Notes: generated by a model not told the origin, from the letters alone. Positions 35,813-50,764 are shown, counted from the stretch's first letter. The stretch: DNA of 64,000 nucleotides from Paralichthys olivaceus (GCF_024713975.1 NC_091108.1:7609001-7673000), one strand, 5' to 3'. Program-made: numbers and translations.

Positions 35813-38800
35813 AAAAATCAAATTTAACTGCAGAAATGCCCTCGACGTTTTTGCAACAGAATACTACTCATCATATTCCCTCCTTATCTCGATGAACATT
35901 TCACACAAAAGTCAATATGAGAAATTATTTAACATTGTCAAGTTGAACAAAGCAATCAATAGTGTTGTAACAGGCATATTAGATACCAGAAAGACTTTCT
36001 CTGTCTGCATTTGTGGCCACAGTCTCAAACGTTGTCAGTGGGCTACTATCTCCTCTTATCTATCCTCACAAACGTTGTCAAACTGAAACTGAAACTCCAC
36101 TCACATGGTCGCATCAAATGGAATTTAGGTGTGTGAGAGCTTTCAGACAAAACAAAACCCTACTCAGCTTTTGTGATAAAAACAGTGATGGTGTGATCTT
36201 TGCTTGGTCACTGGTCAAAGACTTGCTTTAGACAGTGAGCTCTAACTTAACATGAGGGTGTCATGGGAGGCCTTCACTCTGGGCTTTGTGATGAAGGATC
36301 CCATCTTACTGGCACACAATTAAAAAAAAATTTCAAGGACGAAATTGACACGTTGAACTAAACCAGAGAAAGAGTTTTGAGAATTAAGTTGCTGATAATA
36401 AACTTGAAACACAATCTTCGGGAATGAAGTTGAAATGTTCAGGTTTAAGTCAACACCTCTGGTCCATCAAAACCAGTTAGAGGAGAAACTGACAATTATG
36501 CAAGCTGCCAGAACATTGCATCCTGGGATTGAATGGTTTGATCATTGATTTCCTTGCATATGTCAAATACATGTCAATTCAGTTTGCATGAAGGTGGTAA
36601 CCTCTTCAAGGCTAGTGTGGTTTCTTCCGCTGAACAAATGCACTTTTGGGCATTATTTCTTGAATCTCCTAATACTGATTATTACTGTACTAAAAGAGAA
36701 TGGACTGATTCTGATAAACTATTTCAACAATTTTCCATCTGTACCACATGTTTTCTAGAAACAGTCACATTCCTAAAAGTTCGACTTAAATCATTTATTC
36801 TCCACATTTTTACTTTATTTTCAATATGCCATGTGAAAATAAACTCCTGTGATTTAATTTGACTTATTCTCACCACTTCGACTAAATTCTTGCCATTTTG
36901 GCTTTTTTCTTCTCAAAATAGAAAATGGAAAAGAAAGTCTTTTTGTTTCTCTAATCCTCTGCAACAGGTTTATAAAAACAGGATATACTACATCTTTTTG
37001 ACCTCAGCTCCGTCAGAAGAGACGAATTCAAACCCTTGTCTGAATGAATGAAGGGTCACTAGGTCCAGCTTCACTACACGAGCAGCATATCAGACTGTGT
37101 GGATGTACAGGAGAGTGGGCGTGCGTGCATGTAAGGGTGTCTGAGGCCATCCGGTTTCACATTGAGAAGGGGAACAATGAAACTAAATTAGATACCTTAA
37201 CGCAATCGAATGGGGGACAGAACAATGATAATAACATTGACTTCTTTACCATATAGTAGCTCTCAATATACTACACATGCCAATGGGAGAGACATTGTGC
37301 TTGGTGTACCACTCTGTCTCCATCTAATCAAGAAGGAACAGGAATTACTTCTATATGCTACAGTCTCTGTGTACACATACTTCATACCAGGATTTCGTCA
37401 GTGAGTGGTTGAAGAAAAAATTTGTTTGCAATACTTAGGAATGTGTCCTCAAATATTGTTTTGATTGCATTTGTGTCTGAAGCTCAATCTTTCATTCCCA
37501 CCCAACACAACCAGTCCATCAATTTTCTGTCCTTGTGGTTCCCAAGATGGGAACAGTTGTGGTTGAGTGATAAAATTGACACAAAAAGACCAAGAGAAGT
37601 CAAACATACTGTAGGTTCATAAGAATGGCAGATTACACAAAGTGACACAAATGCCAATTAATGATAGATGACTACGTTTTTTTGGGGACGAATTAGAAGC
37701 TTTACAAACACTTGGATGACACCACAGGAGCAGTATGGAGGAATTTAAGTTTTTTTTTTTGCTGTTGTTTCTTTACATTTGAAGAATCAGTCACCATTGA
37801 CTTCAATTGTATAAGATTTGGCTGCAGTGCTGTTTACCCCTGGAACTCTGAAAGTGTTTTGGCACATTTCTCTGCTGGCAGCATTTACAGCATATATGCT
37901 TCATTGTAAATCCTAAAATGTTTGACATGTGTAACTGGAGACACACAGGAAAGGAGAGAAGGGTTGGTTTAAGGCAAAGACCAGACATGGTTTTACTTTA
38001 TCTCTTGTGAGAGGCACTTTTTTGGGCACTACAAATGACTTGGAAAGGGCTTGTGAGGAAAAGTTTGTGAAACAGCCAAGTGCTTTTTAGAAGTGAAAAA
38101 CAACATAAATTACTGGGTTACACTAGTAGACTAACAAACCTGTGAAGTAAAGGCTGAAAAGAGCCTTCTAACGTTGATTTATAATTTGTTGTCTGCTTAA
38201 GAAGTGATATAAGCCACAACAGTGGTGAGTTATATTGTACGTGTCAATTCCTTAGTATCTGCTAATGTCTCTTTATGTATTGAAATAGCAATGCATCAAG
38301 ATGTGTATGACATTGGCCTTAGTGACGGAGGAGCCCATCGCCACTATTTATTGATCATTTACTTGTCATGATGCTCAGTTTTATTTCCTTTGTTACAGTA
38401 ATTTTCTTTTGCGCCATCACAAAGTATTCATCAGAACCCGTATTGATGTCTTTAAACACTTGTTTTAAAACATTTGTCAAGTTTCTCATTTTGCAAGATG
38501 CATATTTTTATGCTTTTTGTTGACTGTGCCCATGAAAAAATGAACAACCATGTCAATGTTTTGGGACTTGAAAAGGAAGTTGGTACAATTCGTTGCAGCT
38601 TTATGGCTGTTTTGCCATTGTTGGTCTGACTATGGAAGGGGACTTCGCCCCTCTGATTAAAAGACAATACAAGGAATTGGGATGCAGATGTACATGATCT
38701 GAAATGAGCTCTTTGTGATAGCGAGAGATCAGATAGCACAATAGCAAAATACGTCAAATCGGTGTCTGTTTTCCTATGAAGGCAATCGGGGATCGCTGCC

Positions 38801-41800
38801 AGTGCACACAAAGAACAAATCAAACGGGGAAGTGGAAGGTGCTACATACCTGTGGGACATGCAGTTTAAGGAAACAAGTAAGAATCAATGAACTCCTCAG
38901 GTGCCATTGTTTGTTTTACAGAAGTTTATTTGTATGAGTTTTAAGTAAAACTTGGGTTAAAATGCATTGAAATCTGACCCGTCTTTTTTTAAAGTAGCCA
39001 CATCCAAAACAAACACACAGAACAGACAATGCTATCAGCTTTCTAAAGGACGAGCTGGACGGAGGCGCTCAGAAATTTCAGCCAGGATGCAGGTTTCACT
39101 CCGACTGTTGATGTTTGGACAGCGCTGTGGTTTCCCCTTTGGACTTACTGAAGTGATTCTCTTTCAGTCACTGCTGAAATGTGTTTAATTGATCATGATG
39201 ATTTGTCAGATGATTTTGAGTCTGTAAATTTGCATCATGATAGAGAATAACAGGCAACATAAGCCAACATTTTGTATGATCTAAATGACCCTTCATCTTT
39301 AATTATGTCTACACCAAATGTGATAAAATCAGCCATTGTCTGCTTGACTCCATTCACTTCTTCCTACCTACACAGACAATTCTTCCAGATGTAAAATGAG
39401 AAAGCACCCCTCTTTCCCTTCCCATGCCCAACAGGTTCTCAAGAGATCCTGTCTCTGTCAGAGTCTTTGGTGAGGGATGGCAAAGTCTTTGATGTGATAC
39501 AAATCAGAAGCCAGAACAGCGTGGAGGATGTGAGGTGACTGGCGTGTTGGATGGTGTCCCATGCTGTCTGCCAGGTCTTAGCAATGATCAATGGCACCAT
39601 TCTGAGTAGAAGTCCCCTCCGTTAGGAAGAGAGTCACATCAGGGAGTCAGGTTCCTCTTGGTGGCCTTGCGGTCAAAGGAACTGTCCTTGAACCACATGG
39701 GGAAAGTGGCAGAATCACGAGTGTTAATCGGTGTCTGACATCCTCATGTGGCTTTAAACAAGGCATCACATCCCTGCCAGCTCCTGACCTGACGTAAGTG
39801 CACACAAAGCTGCCCTATAGGGATTAATAAAATATTACTGTGAGCCATTATGTACAGTGACTCCATTGTATTTTTTGATTGTAAAAATACTCACACGTGT
39901 CGCGTTGTCGCCCTGCTCAAAGCACTTTAGATCCTGAGGAAATTGTATGCATCCATATTTCTGAGATATAGTTGGATTAAGAGATTGGCTTTGTTTTTTT
40001 TTTTTATTTATTTTTATTTTTCCATTTCAATCTCTTGTCTTTTTTTTGGTCAATGAGGAAACTTTCCTATTTTATGTTGGGTGATCTGCATCTTCTTTAA
40101 GTGTAGTTGTGTACATTAATAAAAAATATTGCCCAGTTTATCTCAAGAAGTTATACAAAATAGTCTACATTGCTCTCAGTACGAGGATGTTATTTGTTTT
40201 TTGTCCATTTAAGTCTTATGCAACCTGGGGGATTACCAAAGGACCAGTCTGTAAAAACAGACAAAAAACTGAGTACATTTATGTCCTATGCATTCCACCC
40301 AAAAGCAAAGACAGACAATTATTTCACAGTGAAAGCATTTCCCTAGATGCCTGAATGTCAGCCTTAAATCTTACATACAAAGCATTGTTCGCACAGAGGT
40401 GGAAATCATCGAGGGCTGATAATCAGTGTAGGTCAACTGGGAAATGAAGTGGGAGTGCATGGGTGGCAACAGGGCAGGTGTTGGCTCCAAAGGCACAGGA
40501 TCTTCTCACACAGTGCTGCTCCCCAGGGTGCAAAATGGACTCTCCTGTCTCCTATTCTGTAGTAGCCACTGCCTTATCAAGGGAAGGAAGTAATCTGTGA
40601 GCTGCTTCCCTACATTGTGTTACTGTTCCCCCTAGTGAGAGGAGGCTGCATTAGTCAGCAGGAGTAGGATAACAGTTAGGGGAGGCTCAAACAAGGTTTG
40701 TTTGTGCTTTTGAGGAATATCAGTTGTTTCGACTCATAGGAAGGCTGCTGTGGATGTATAGACTATATATCAGACTATTTTTAAAAAGGGGAAACACATT
40801 GCAGATGCACATTGCAGCTTTCTCCCTGATGAAATGTGTGGAGGAGAACCTCACAGGCCCCTTTCAAATGAATCTTCCTAAAAGCTCATTGACACAAAGT
40901 TGCCACATTTGCTGCTTTTAAAAATCCCAGGGTGATTTTGTTTTTTTAAATCCGGCACTATAAGTGACTGTCCCTCCACCTGATAGCCATTTAACAGCTG
41001 AGTTGTGTAGCTGCATAGCAAGAGGCCTGTCCTTTCACTTCCTCTGGCAATCAGTAGTGCCAGTAAACCCACTATGCCAACTTGGTAGAGGAACAGAGGA
41101 TGTCCTTTTCCATTTCTTGGACGGATTACAGCCCAGTAGGCATTTCTTATTATCAAAACACTGACACTTTTAACTACCACTGACATCAGATGATATCCTC
41201 CAGTTATAGTCAGACTTTTACACCATTCAATCCATATTTAAAAACAAGAGTGAGAACAGATGATTCAATGTCTGAACTGTAATGCTGGGAGTCGAGCACC
41301 ACACTTTGCAGAGATCTTAGGAGGGCTGTTGAAAGGTTGAATGGTGAAAGCTGTATTAGTGTTCTCTGGTTAATGACATCCTGCTATTGAGCAGCTCGGG
41401 CCAGGGCATTCAAATTCACTCTTGTAACTGGACCAACTCTTTGAAAGCTTGATACTTTACCCAAATTTGATCAACCACAAAGAAGATGTTTTTGAGTTCC
41501 TCTCTTGGGAGTGGTGCAACTTCTCAGGAGGAACTTCCTTATTCCCTGAGATTCTCAAATTGGTGGCCAGATGTCACCCTAAAATATGAGAAAACATAGC
41601 AGGAAGAGATTCTCACACCTTACATATCCCTTCAATAGTTTATACAAATAGACACAGTTCTATCTCTGCCGACAGGCTAGATGGGGTTATAGAGGCGCAG
41701 TTGTCAAGCCATTACTTTGAATGTCACATCGACTGATCAACCGACGTGAAGCCTCTCGCGTAATTAGGGTTAGGGTTATGATATGTGCTAATTATAAGGT

Positions 41801-42257
41801 GAAGAGAACAAGGTTAGAAACAGCAATTGGCATGGGTATAAACTTCTGTGACCGCTTCGGTCCACCTTTACCTTTTGAATGAGAGCAGGTCAGAATATAA
41901 ACATCACAAAGTGTATTTATAAAATCCCTGGTACTTGAAAAGGTCATTTTCTTCTTTTTTGTTGAAACCACTGATGGGATGCTGGCCCTATCTCTTGTGC
42001 CACAGAAGTGAAAGGACCTGCGACCGTTTTTTTAGCGTGCTTTCCAACCAAACCCCCATAGAGAGGAATAAAAGCTATTGAGGCAACTTGGGTGTAAGGC
42101 CCCTTAGTTGAAAAGGGATCAAATGTGTGTGCAGAAGGCTGCTTCAGGCCTATATGTTAATGAGAGGGCACTGCCAAGAGGTTGCTTCTGCAGCAGCTCA
42201 GACTCTGAACATGAACAAGATTTAGGCATAGAGCCATTATTAACTTCAAGAAATGAT
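35813..42257. other. Intergenic DNA, second part
   Basis: No exon could be supported. Long T runs occur near 37748 and 39993. The stretch 39400-39840 is less AT-rich than its surroundings and ends in AATAAA (39827-39832), so a transcript end there is possible but unproven. Two TTAGGG units at about 41767-41778 are too few to be a telomeric tract. Confidence 0.35.
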
Positions 42258-42322
42258 ATTGCATCCATTAATGACGTATATGAAACACTATATGTTTCGT
42301 ATACCTCATTAATGGATGCAAT
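42258..42322. ncRNA. Near-perfect 29-bp hairpin, possible miRNA-type precursor or foldback remnant
   Basis: Left arm 42258-42286 and right arm 42294-42322 are inverted copies matching at 27 of 29 positions around a seven-base loop. The core is GCATCCATTAATGACGTAT on the left and CTCATTAATGGATGCAAT on the right. Size and loop fit a miRNA precursor, and pairing stops sharply at the arm ends. I recognise no known miRNA. A young foldback or MITE remnant is the main alternative. Function is inferred only. Confidence 0.3.
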
Positions 42323-45300
42323 CTTTCAGCGTTGACGTATTAGTCACTGAAAATAAAAAGGGCTTTTGAAATTGACCTGCATTCCTGGTATTTGAAAATA
42401 CTTCTTTGTCATATTTCCTTGACAATCCTTCCACCAACGTTTGCACACATAACACAGTCAGCCCACTAAAGTGGGTCTAGGGTTACTTACAGTTACACAC
42501 AACATCTGTAGAGACCAGAAAGCACAAGGTTGTGAGAAGGTCAATAGATGAAAAAAATCGAAATCCTGAACTCTCCTGATGTCCTGACTGCACGTGCAGC
42601 AGTGACAGATTTTCTTAAATATTTTCTTTTCCATGGAACATTTTGCTCAGTAGATTAAAGTGAGAATGGAGCAGATGTTGTCTACAAATCCAGGCCTATC
42701 AGGCAGGGGGCCAGTCATTGTGACAACCTTTCGCCAAGTTCCAAACATGCCTTCGAGGCTGGACTGCGCGGCTTGTTTTCTCATACAGAGTCTGATAGGT
42801 CTGTCGCATCCTGTCTCAGTTGGCAGTTTGTGAGCTCCATCCACCAGCATGCATGAGTATTTGTCACTTGTGCAATTTACGGATGAGGTTTTATCTTCCC
42901 CAGAAACACCAAATTGTTTTTGTCTGTCTGGGCCAAAAGAAAACGGCTTAATGATATCACTAAATTAATCGCGGATTTGAATCTGGAGCATATTTTTCTA
43001 TAAAACAAAAATGCAGTTCTCTCACAAACTATAGGCTTTGTGTCACTGATTTTATTCTTTTGTCACCAGGCAATAGAACATTATCATGTTTTCTAAAATA
43101 ACACCATTGGACCAGGCCAACCACAACAGACCTGAAACAATCCAAACCCTGACATCAGATTAAATGTCAAGTTTTGCACAGAGCAGCTGATCTCTGTTTT
43201 TTTGGGGACCATATGCAAAATCGTGATTGAGGGCATCACTCCCTGTTTCAATGAACAAACCTGCATCATACACCATATACCAAAGTCCAAATTATAATAC
43301 AACATAGATTTACATAACTGGACTAATGTTTTGAAGCCTAATTGGATACTTGATAATATTATATTTATATAATAATACTGTACTTTGACACCATAATTAT
43401 GTGAGGTTTATATACGTTAGATTGTTAGAAGTTTTACTAGTGATAATCAAAGAACATATATCTCTCTGTGGTAACTAGGCTGGTGTTATTTGGACATGAT
43501 CAGCTCAGTCAGTTTTCATTTGGCTCAGTGGGCGGTACCTGCTCTCATCTCCATCACCTTCTCTCTTTCTTTTCCTTCTCGTCTTGTCACCTATCTTGCC
43601 TCCCCAAAGATGACTTTTGATCAATGAAGTCTTTTCATTATTTTCTGTCTGTATATACGAACATTACTGGTTTGCTCTTCAATAATCGTACACATATGGA
43701 TATTACATAGGCTTTTAAACATTAGTGGTACTCGTTTTAACAGGCTTTTCAACTTTGTATCCATCTTTCATAGCAACCACGATGAGTCAAGATTAAATAG
43801 TGATGCCAGTTGTAGGAGAAAATCTGATTTTGACTCTCAATACGTAAAACATCTTCACCCAAAGTACAATTATTTTAGGCGATTATTTCATTCATTATAC
43901 TCATTATATCTCAGAAGTAATACAAAGGTCTGCTGTGTGTGGACCATTAACAGTTTCTGGACCCCTGGCACACTCATAGAAAGGAAAATGAAATAACACT
44001 GAATCTTGAATAACTGGATGAACTCAGTATGGGTGAGTGTGACTGAAATAATATGCTCACTGTGCCCACTATAATGTGGAATTAGCAATTATAGACTAAT
44101 ATAGTGATAATATTATATGAGGCACAGCTCTGAGCTCTTTCATTTAAAAGGTGTGTATTTAAGTGTTTTAAACTGCTGCTCAATGCTGATTCCACACTCA
44201 TCTCCCTCTTCCCCCAGCTTTGCAAAGAAATGTACAGTCACACAAAAGCAAAGATGAACCAACTTTGCCCTCTTGATTTATTACTCCTGTTGATGCCCCG
44301 CTGAGCTCTTTCGCATGGTGAAACTGCAGTGTTCAGATTTGGCTACAGTCTTTCTCGTGATAAGGTTATTTCAGGGAAAGTAAAATGGGAGGACAGGAAA
44401 CGCCACTATTGACAAAGTATTTGTACAAATATTAGGATAACACTCTGCTGAACTCAAAATTAGGAAGGTATGGGCTGCATGTTATTTCAGCTCAGTATCC
44501 TGCCATTGTAAAATGGGATGGGGGGAGAGAACTGTTAGAATTACCAATCCCATTTAAATACTTAGAAATAGCTCATAACAAGATTTCCATTAGGTCATGT
44601 ATTTAAGAGACTGTGGTTTGTAAAGTCTGAACATGTGATCATTTGAGGGGAGGAATTTATCTTTGTGATGTCTGACCACTTCACCTTTGTATACAGCTTT
44701 GACATTTAGAGGAGCCCTTGCAGATTGCCTCACAGGTCAGGAGGCAACTCTTTATCTTTGCAGCTATCAGGACATACCTTGCATCCACCATAACTCTGTG
44801 AGGCCCCACACATAAAGTTCACCTTAATCTTTTTGTCAGTGAAAAGAAGCTGCATCGCATGAAGGATTATTTATCAGTGTAAAGTGAAATGGAAAAGCTC
44901 AGTCATCACCCCCTTGTTATTTTCGGTCAGTGATAAGCTTCAGTGTTGAGACCTGGTCGAAATGACAGAGAAAGAGAGAATGTTCTGTCAGTTCTCTGGT
45001 CGTTCACTACTTTTTCTTTGAATGACGAGGCTTTTAATGTGTCTTCAGTCATGGAAAAGATCCCGTCTACGATACGCTGACCAACGAAAACGGACAAAAA
45101 TCTTTCATCGTTCTGAGTAATGCTGATAAAAGTTAGACCACACAAGATCACACGCAATTTCAGTTCAAGAGATGCAACTTTGTAAAAATGTCCTGGATAA
45201 GATTCACAATGACAAAACACAGAAGTTTTCTGTATTTACAATTTTGTTGTATAATTCATTGGACCTCCTTAATTCCAAACATTGTTGGATATGGTCTATC

Positions 45301-47697
45301 AAACATGGCTTGTGGGAGTATGGGTCCATAACGCGCTAATGAAACTACTGTGTTTATTATTTATGCCTCCAAAGATACAGTACCTCCATGAGGTCAAACA
45401 CCAACTCTGAACATATCTCTGGGCTGGTCAGACCAACCTGACAGAACTGCCATGTTGTTGAATAATATCCGCTGGTATGAGTTGCATGGGCTGACTTGTT
45501 GATACACGACTTCCAAGCGTTTAATCATCATCTGATAATTCGGGAGTTGGGAGAAGCTTCAGACTGTGCTTGACTGTGATCCCGTGGGAGTTACTGTGTG
45601 TTCTGTCCTGACTTTTCATCCACGTATGTATCCTTGTAGAAAAAGAAGTGAAATGATTTTCTATATTTTGTCGTCCAAGGGATTGTCCCTTGACCTTGTG
45701 AAACGGTGTGCGGGGGAAGAACCAGAGGGGATTGGCTCCCCCACCTCCACCAGATGGTGTAGCCATTGGAGTTCAGGGAGGCATTTATAGCAACAGGGTG
45801 GGGTCCGGCGTGTGACCGAGGTTGGAGACTGTTGCGATACAATACTCACACACACAGTGTTAGCTCCATGTGACACAGGTCAGATTGACTCCCATCTCCA
45901 CTGAAATCAACATAAAGCCCCAAACAATTTCCCCCTGAATAGATCTATTGTTTACCGCCGTGCAAAAACTTTAAATAGCAGAGAGCTTGAACTTCCTCTG
46001 CATTATACCGTTTGATTGCAAAACATGTGCATGGATGTTTCCCAACAGGCGTTTTCTTTTTTTTCCATTTGGAAAGCACAACAATCAAGATGCCTTCATT
46101 TTCATCTGAGTTCCACTCATTCCAGATCCACTGTGAGATGCAAAATATGCAGCATGTTCCTGCAACATGAGATAAAGGATCAGCACTTTTAAACAACCTC
46201 TGGGTCTCTGCTCTGAATCTCATTTCCCAGCCCCATCATTGCCCTCTAGTGAACACTAAATTAGACATTTTTAATTAGTCTGTAGGCTGTTAGTTAAAGG
46301 AAGGGGAGTTTTAAGTATTTCTAGTGTTGTTCTGTTGCAGTCTCCAGGTCAAATTAACCCTGTTATACCTCTGTCAGTTGCATTTTCATCATTTCAATAT
46401 CATAGTGCAATGATTCTTTTTGCATTAGAAATTCTCATTTCTTAATTTACTTCTCTCTTGTTCCTTATCTTCTTTCATTTTAGCTGACAACATATGCATG
46501 CCTTAAGAGCCCTCTGGTCTGAAACAGCATTATTTATGTCCTTTATGTTTATATTCTTAGTAAAATAAAACAAAAGAACATTACATTTAAAGATGCATTA
46601 CAGCTGCTTATGTCGATATGAGGACGATTGGTACTAATCAGTGGAGGATTGAAACGATAATTCAAGCCAGGAATTTGTTCACACAAACCACCAGATCACT
46701 AATTCTGTAAACTAACCTTAGCTGTTGATGAAACCAGATATACATTTGGCCACTTTGTTCTTCTGGGAGGAAAGTTATTCAGATTAAATGTGACAAGACA
46801 TTGGAACTGACCAACAAGTGGTCTAATACTGAGTGTTCAAGGTGTGCTAAGGATATGGATTAACCCTCAAAAACTCACAAGGAAATAGTTTTGCAGCAGA
46901 AGACGACATTACTGTTGTTGAAGCTCACACTGATAACACAAGTTCCCTACCAGCCCAGTGTTTTTCCAAACATTAAAACCCACACATTTTTCATGTATCA
47001 GCAGCAGTGCCCCATAAAATAAATTTCAAATACTTATTCTTTAAAGGGCAATCATGTCTGTCAAAATGAATCTATTCATCAAACATTGCTCCAAAATAAT
47101 ACAAACAAACCAGCATAATGGAGGAAAATTGATTGATGTCATCACGCTCTCTTGCACGGCTCTCGATCCGAGTTCAGTTGAGCTGAGTGGTTCCAACAAC
47201 ATCGTTTTGTATGGGCTCACTGTGAAATGTATTTCTCTTGACTTCTGTCTGTCTGCATAGATTCTAAGTGACCAGGCTTCCACGTCACTGAGAGCTGTAA
47301 TGAGACAGAAGTGTTCCTGAAAGCCGGAAGCAGAGAAACACGAACAAACGCGTAAATCAGGATCAGTGAAGGCGAAGAAATCTCCGCTGCTGTTGTGATT
47401 ACTAAAAAGTATTAGAGTATTTATGCATAGTCATTTTACTGTTCATATTTTTCTTGCAACACTGCATTATGATAAGATGACACAGTGTGAAGACACACTG
47501 CAAGATAGTTTGAGCAACTGTGGTTGCTGACTCCCAATTTCTCAAGAACTCCCTTTTACATTTCTCTTGTATTGCATTAGATAGGTTAAGGTTAGGGTTT
47601 AGCATGGGTTAATCATACGTTGAGGGATAAGGTGTAGGTTAGGCTATGCACAATGAATGGAGGTCAATGCAAAGTCCTAATAAGGATAGCTGCACAA

Positions 47698-47760
47698 ACC
47701 TGTGTGTGTGTGAGAGAGAGAGTGTTTGTGTGTGTGTGTGAGAGAGAGAGAGTGTGTGTG
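47698..47760. repeat. Compound GT/GA microsatellite
   Basis: Two blocks of (TG)n followed by (GA)n. Confidence 0.92.
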
Positions 47761-48934
47761 ATTAATGTGCAATATGACTGAGAGTATGTGTTGTTGCTTC
47801 ACAGAGGTTATGACCAGTGTCCAGCAGAGGGCAACAATGGCTCAGTATTTTCAAGTTAGTTTTTACCTTTTGCATGATCTTCTCATGATCTTCACATGTT
47901 GCATATTGTCTGTCACATATCTCATATGTATCCTTGCCATTTGTACACCATCTGTCTCCTTTACCACCATCACTTCCCATTTCTGTTCTTTCACAACCTT
48001 CTGTGTGACTGATTCAAAACTCACATCTTTAATTGACTCACCTTTTTGTAACAGAGGATAGATTCCTCTTTTTACCCTCCTCTTGGGGATGTGCAATTCA
48101 GAAAATTATATTTCTTCTAACTAGTTGATATGAATACCGGTGTGAGTTATTATAAAATGCACAAGCACAGCTACCTCAGGTGGGAAATCATTTTTATTCA
48201 GTAGGTTTTCTGAGATCAGAGGTGGTTTGGCATTCTGGGTGAACTCTGCACCTCTGTGTGTGCTGAAATGACTAAATATTAATATTATGATAATTAAGAA
48301 CTTATAACCTGTGACCACTGTGTGTGTCCATCCATCCATCACAGATATACATCTTCCACTCAGGTCATGGAATCTTCAGGGGCTGCACACAGATGTATAT
48401 AGGAAGCTGGTCTTGCTTGGGTGTCTTGGGCTACATTCATACCGCTACATTTTTTATTGGACTACGCATCAACTCTGCCGTGGACACATCTGTCATCCAC
48501 ACTACTCCAGAGTATTAGAGTTGCATAAATGAAGAAGTTTGGAAATGTGGTTGGCTTTAGTTTGAACACTTTAGTCCGGAGGGGCTGATGCAGGCATGTT
48601 AGGAAACAAAGACGTATAGCCGCTTGCTGGTTGAATCTTTTCAGTCACGACGTAGCCTTCGCTGACTCACAGGGTATCACATGACCCTCTTCCAGAAGAA
48701 AACAACGGTCGCTACTGGTTTCAGTTACTGGTGTAGAATGCAACACGATAATCAATTACAACTGTGTTCTTTGCTAACAGCTTTGTGCATTTTAATTCTG
48801 CATTTTACGTGGTCACATGATATGTTCTTTCAGGTGTGTTAGTATAAACAAGGATTAAAACAATACAGAGCCGTAATGCTCATATTAACAGAGAATGTTT
48901 TAGTCTGAAAACACCAATCAGGTACATTGCTGTG

Positions 48935-48935
<1 letters not shown>

Positions 48936-48966
<31 letters not shown>
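48936..48966. repeat. Compound CT/GT microsatellite
   Basis: (TC)n changing directly to (TG)n. Confidence 0.9.
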
Positions 48967-49807
48967 ATGTGATGCAGAAGCTGGATTGCAGATCTGATCC
49001 CCTCTCTTTGACACCAGAGGCAAACTTCCAACTTCAGCAGATCCGCCTTCTCCCTCTCTGACTCCCTCAGCATTTCTGGGTCTTAGCTGAGCTTTAAAGT
49101 TCAATCCCACACTTAGTAGTTTGCTGGAGTTCAGCTCTGGTTTATTGAACCACTAATCAGTTTGAAATATGTTGGATTCTGTTAAATCCTCCTGTTGGCG
49201 CCTGTCTGTGTGTTGACAACTTTCACACCAGTGACGACTGCATTGTCTGCATCATACGAAATCAATTCGACAAACGTAAAGAATTGTAAAGCACAAACGG
49301 ACAGATGAATTTCTTGTACACTGGGCAGATTAGAGCAATTACACACACACAGACCCTTTCGCCATGCATGCACAGTCAAATAGAAAAGCTGATGTGTCGC
49401 AGTGTCTGGAGGATGTGAAGGAGAAATACATGAACAGCAATTCTCTGGATGGAACAGCAGGGAATCATTCACACTCTCCCTCACTGCAGACATGATTCAT
49501 CACCTAGAAATTTTCATGGTTACACAAGGGAGACATACATCTGTACAAAAAGCAATACATGCAAACAATAAATGATGTTTGTACAGTGGATGTTGAATAA
49601 ATAAATAGATAGATATATACATGCATAAGGAAAATGCTTTTGGTAAGATTATATTACTGTAACATTATTAAACATGATAATGATATTATTAATAATTAAT
49701 TAATATATCCCATGTTAAAATCATGTTTTCCTGCAGTTTATATTGTGAAATAGTTGATGATAGTCAAATCTTTAGCTGAAAGGTTTCAGGGAATAGTCAC
49801 AATATTA

Positions 49808-49960
49808 TCAGATCAGAATCAGAATCAGAAGTACTTTATTAATCCCCGTAGGGAAATTAAAATGTTACAGAGCCCCTGAGAAAGAGGTTTAACAGCAAAA
49901 GCAGGCATAAACATAGCAATATAAAATATAAAATCAAGTAAGGCTAAAGAAATAAAGATT
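49808..49960. repeat. LINE-tail-like dispersed repeat
   Basis: AGATCAGAATCAGAATCAGA leads into AGTACTTTATTAATCCCC and GTAGGGAAATTAAAATGTTA. ATCAGA units followed by TTTATTAATCCCC is a familiar fish retroposon tail. Confidence 0.7.
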
Positions 49961-50764
49961 CAATTATTAAAATATTATTAGTGAATCTTTACACATAACC
50001 TGCCGATATTTAGCAGCCAAGTTAAAACGGGATTCAGAATGAGGTACCAGAGCAAGTGTTTCACCACAGGATCAATGAAATATGATGCTAGTGAATAAGT
50101 AAGTGACTGTCGGTGACACTGAAAAGGCTTTTGTCCATTCTGAACAACAGTGTGCCACTTGTTCCATGTGACGCCACACTACACGGCTCTATGTTTGCCA
50201 TTTCCCTTTAGCGATTGTTTATAATGCATTAAAAAAGCTCTAGAAAGCCACTTCACAGTCAGTAAGTGTGGACTTAATGGCACTAAATATATGCACAAGA
50301 GGTTCTTCACTTACAACTGCGGGGAAACAGCGTCAGAACACACGAGTGGCGTGCATGATTAATGGAAATATCACATGTTTCATAATCACATGGTGTTGGT
50401 TCAAAAGTGTTATTGTCATGAAAAGTATTATTGTTATGTAAAACTCTAGCTGTTGTTGAGATGTCACGTCAGTTTCTTTGGCTTGGTAATACGACTCATA
50501 AAGTACTTTGAAAAGGACAAACACTGATAAGCACATGCAAATTTATACTGTAAGACAAAAGATGACGGGAAGTTTATTGACACCAACAAAGAAAAGACGC
50601 CCATACAACATACATCCCCACATAACACTATCTCCAACAACATACAGTGCACAACACTGAGTGACCATGAAAACAAACTCAAGTGAGAATATGTTTTCTT
50701 TCTGATATGTGGGGACTAAGGTATTTTTCTTTCATATTATAAACCACAGGCTATTGCCTATCAG
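49961..50764. other. Intergenic DNA, short noncoding stretch
   Basis: AT-rich, with no exon or repeat recognised. Confidence 0.35.

Larger units (their letters stand above)
42323..49807. other. Intergenic DNA, third part
   Basis: No exon recognised. Mixed GT/GA microsatellite at 47698-47760 and CT/GT run at 48936-48966 are listed separately. Open frames of up to about 100 codons overlap on opposite strands and have no family resemblance. Confidence 0.4.

Noticed and set aside
35451..36086. A 211-codon plus-strand open frame and an overlapping 102-codon frame
   Set aside because: Most of it is translation of the pentanucleotide array, giving a monotonous Ser-Tyr-Cys-His pattern; no domain and no splice context.
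38452..38823. A 123-codon minus-strand open frame
   Set aside because: No recognisable domain, AT-rich surroundings and no splice or promoter signals.
39639..39734. Short protein-like minus-strand frame (contains FPMWFKDSSFDRK) preceded by an AG
   Set aside because: 32 codons can be open by chance, the acceptor has a poor pyrimidine tract, no partner exon was found and I recognise no family. A protein search of this segment would settle it.
41767..41778. Two TTAGGG units
   Set aside because: Too short to be an interstitial telomeric tract; such doublets occur by chance.
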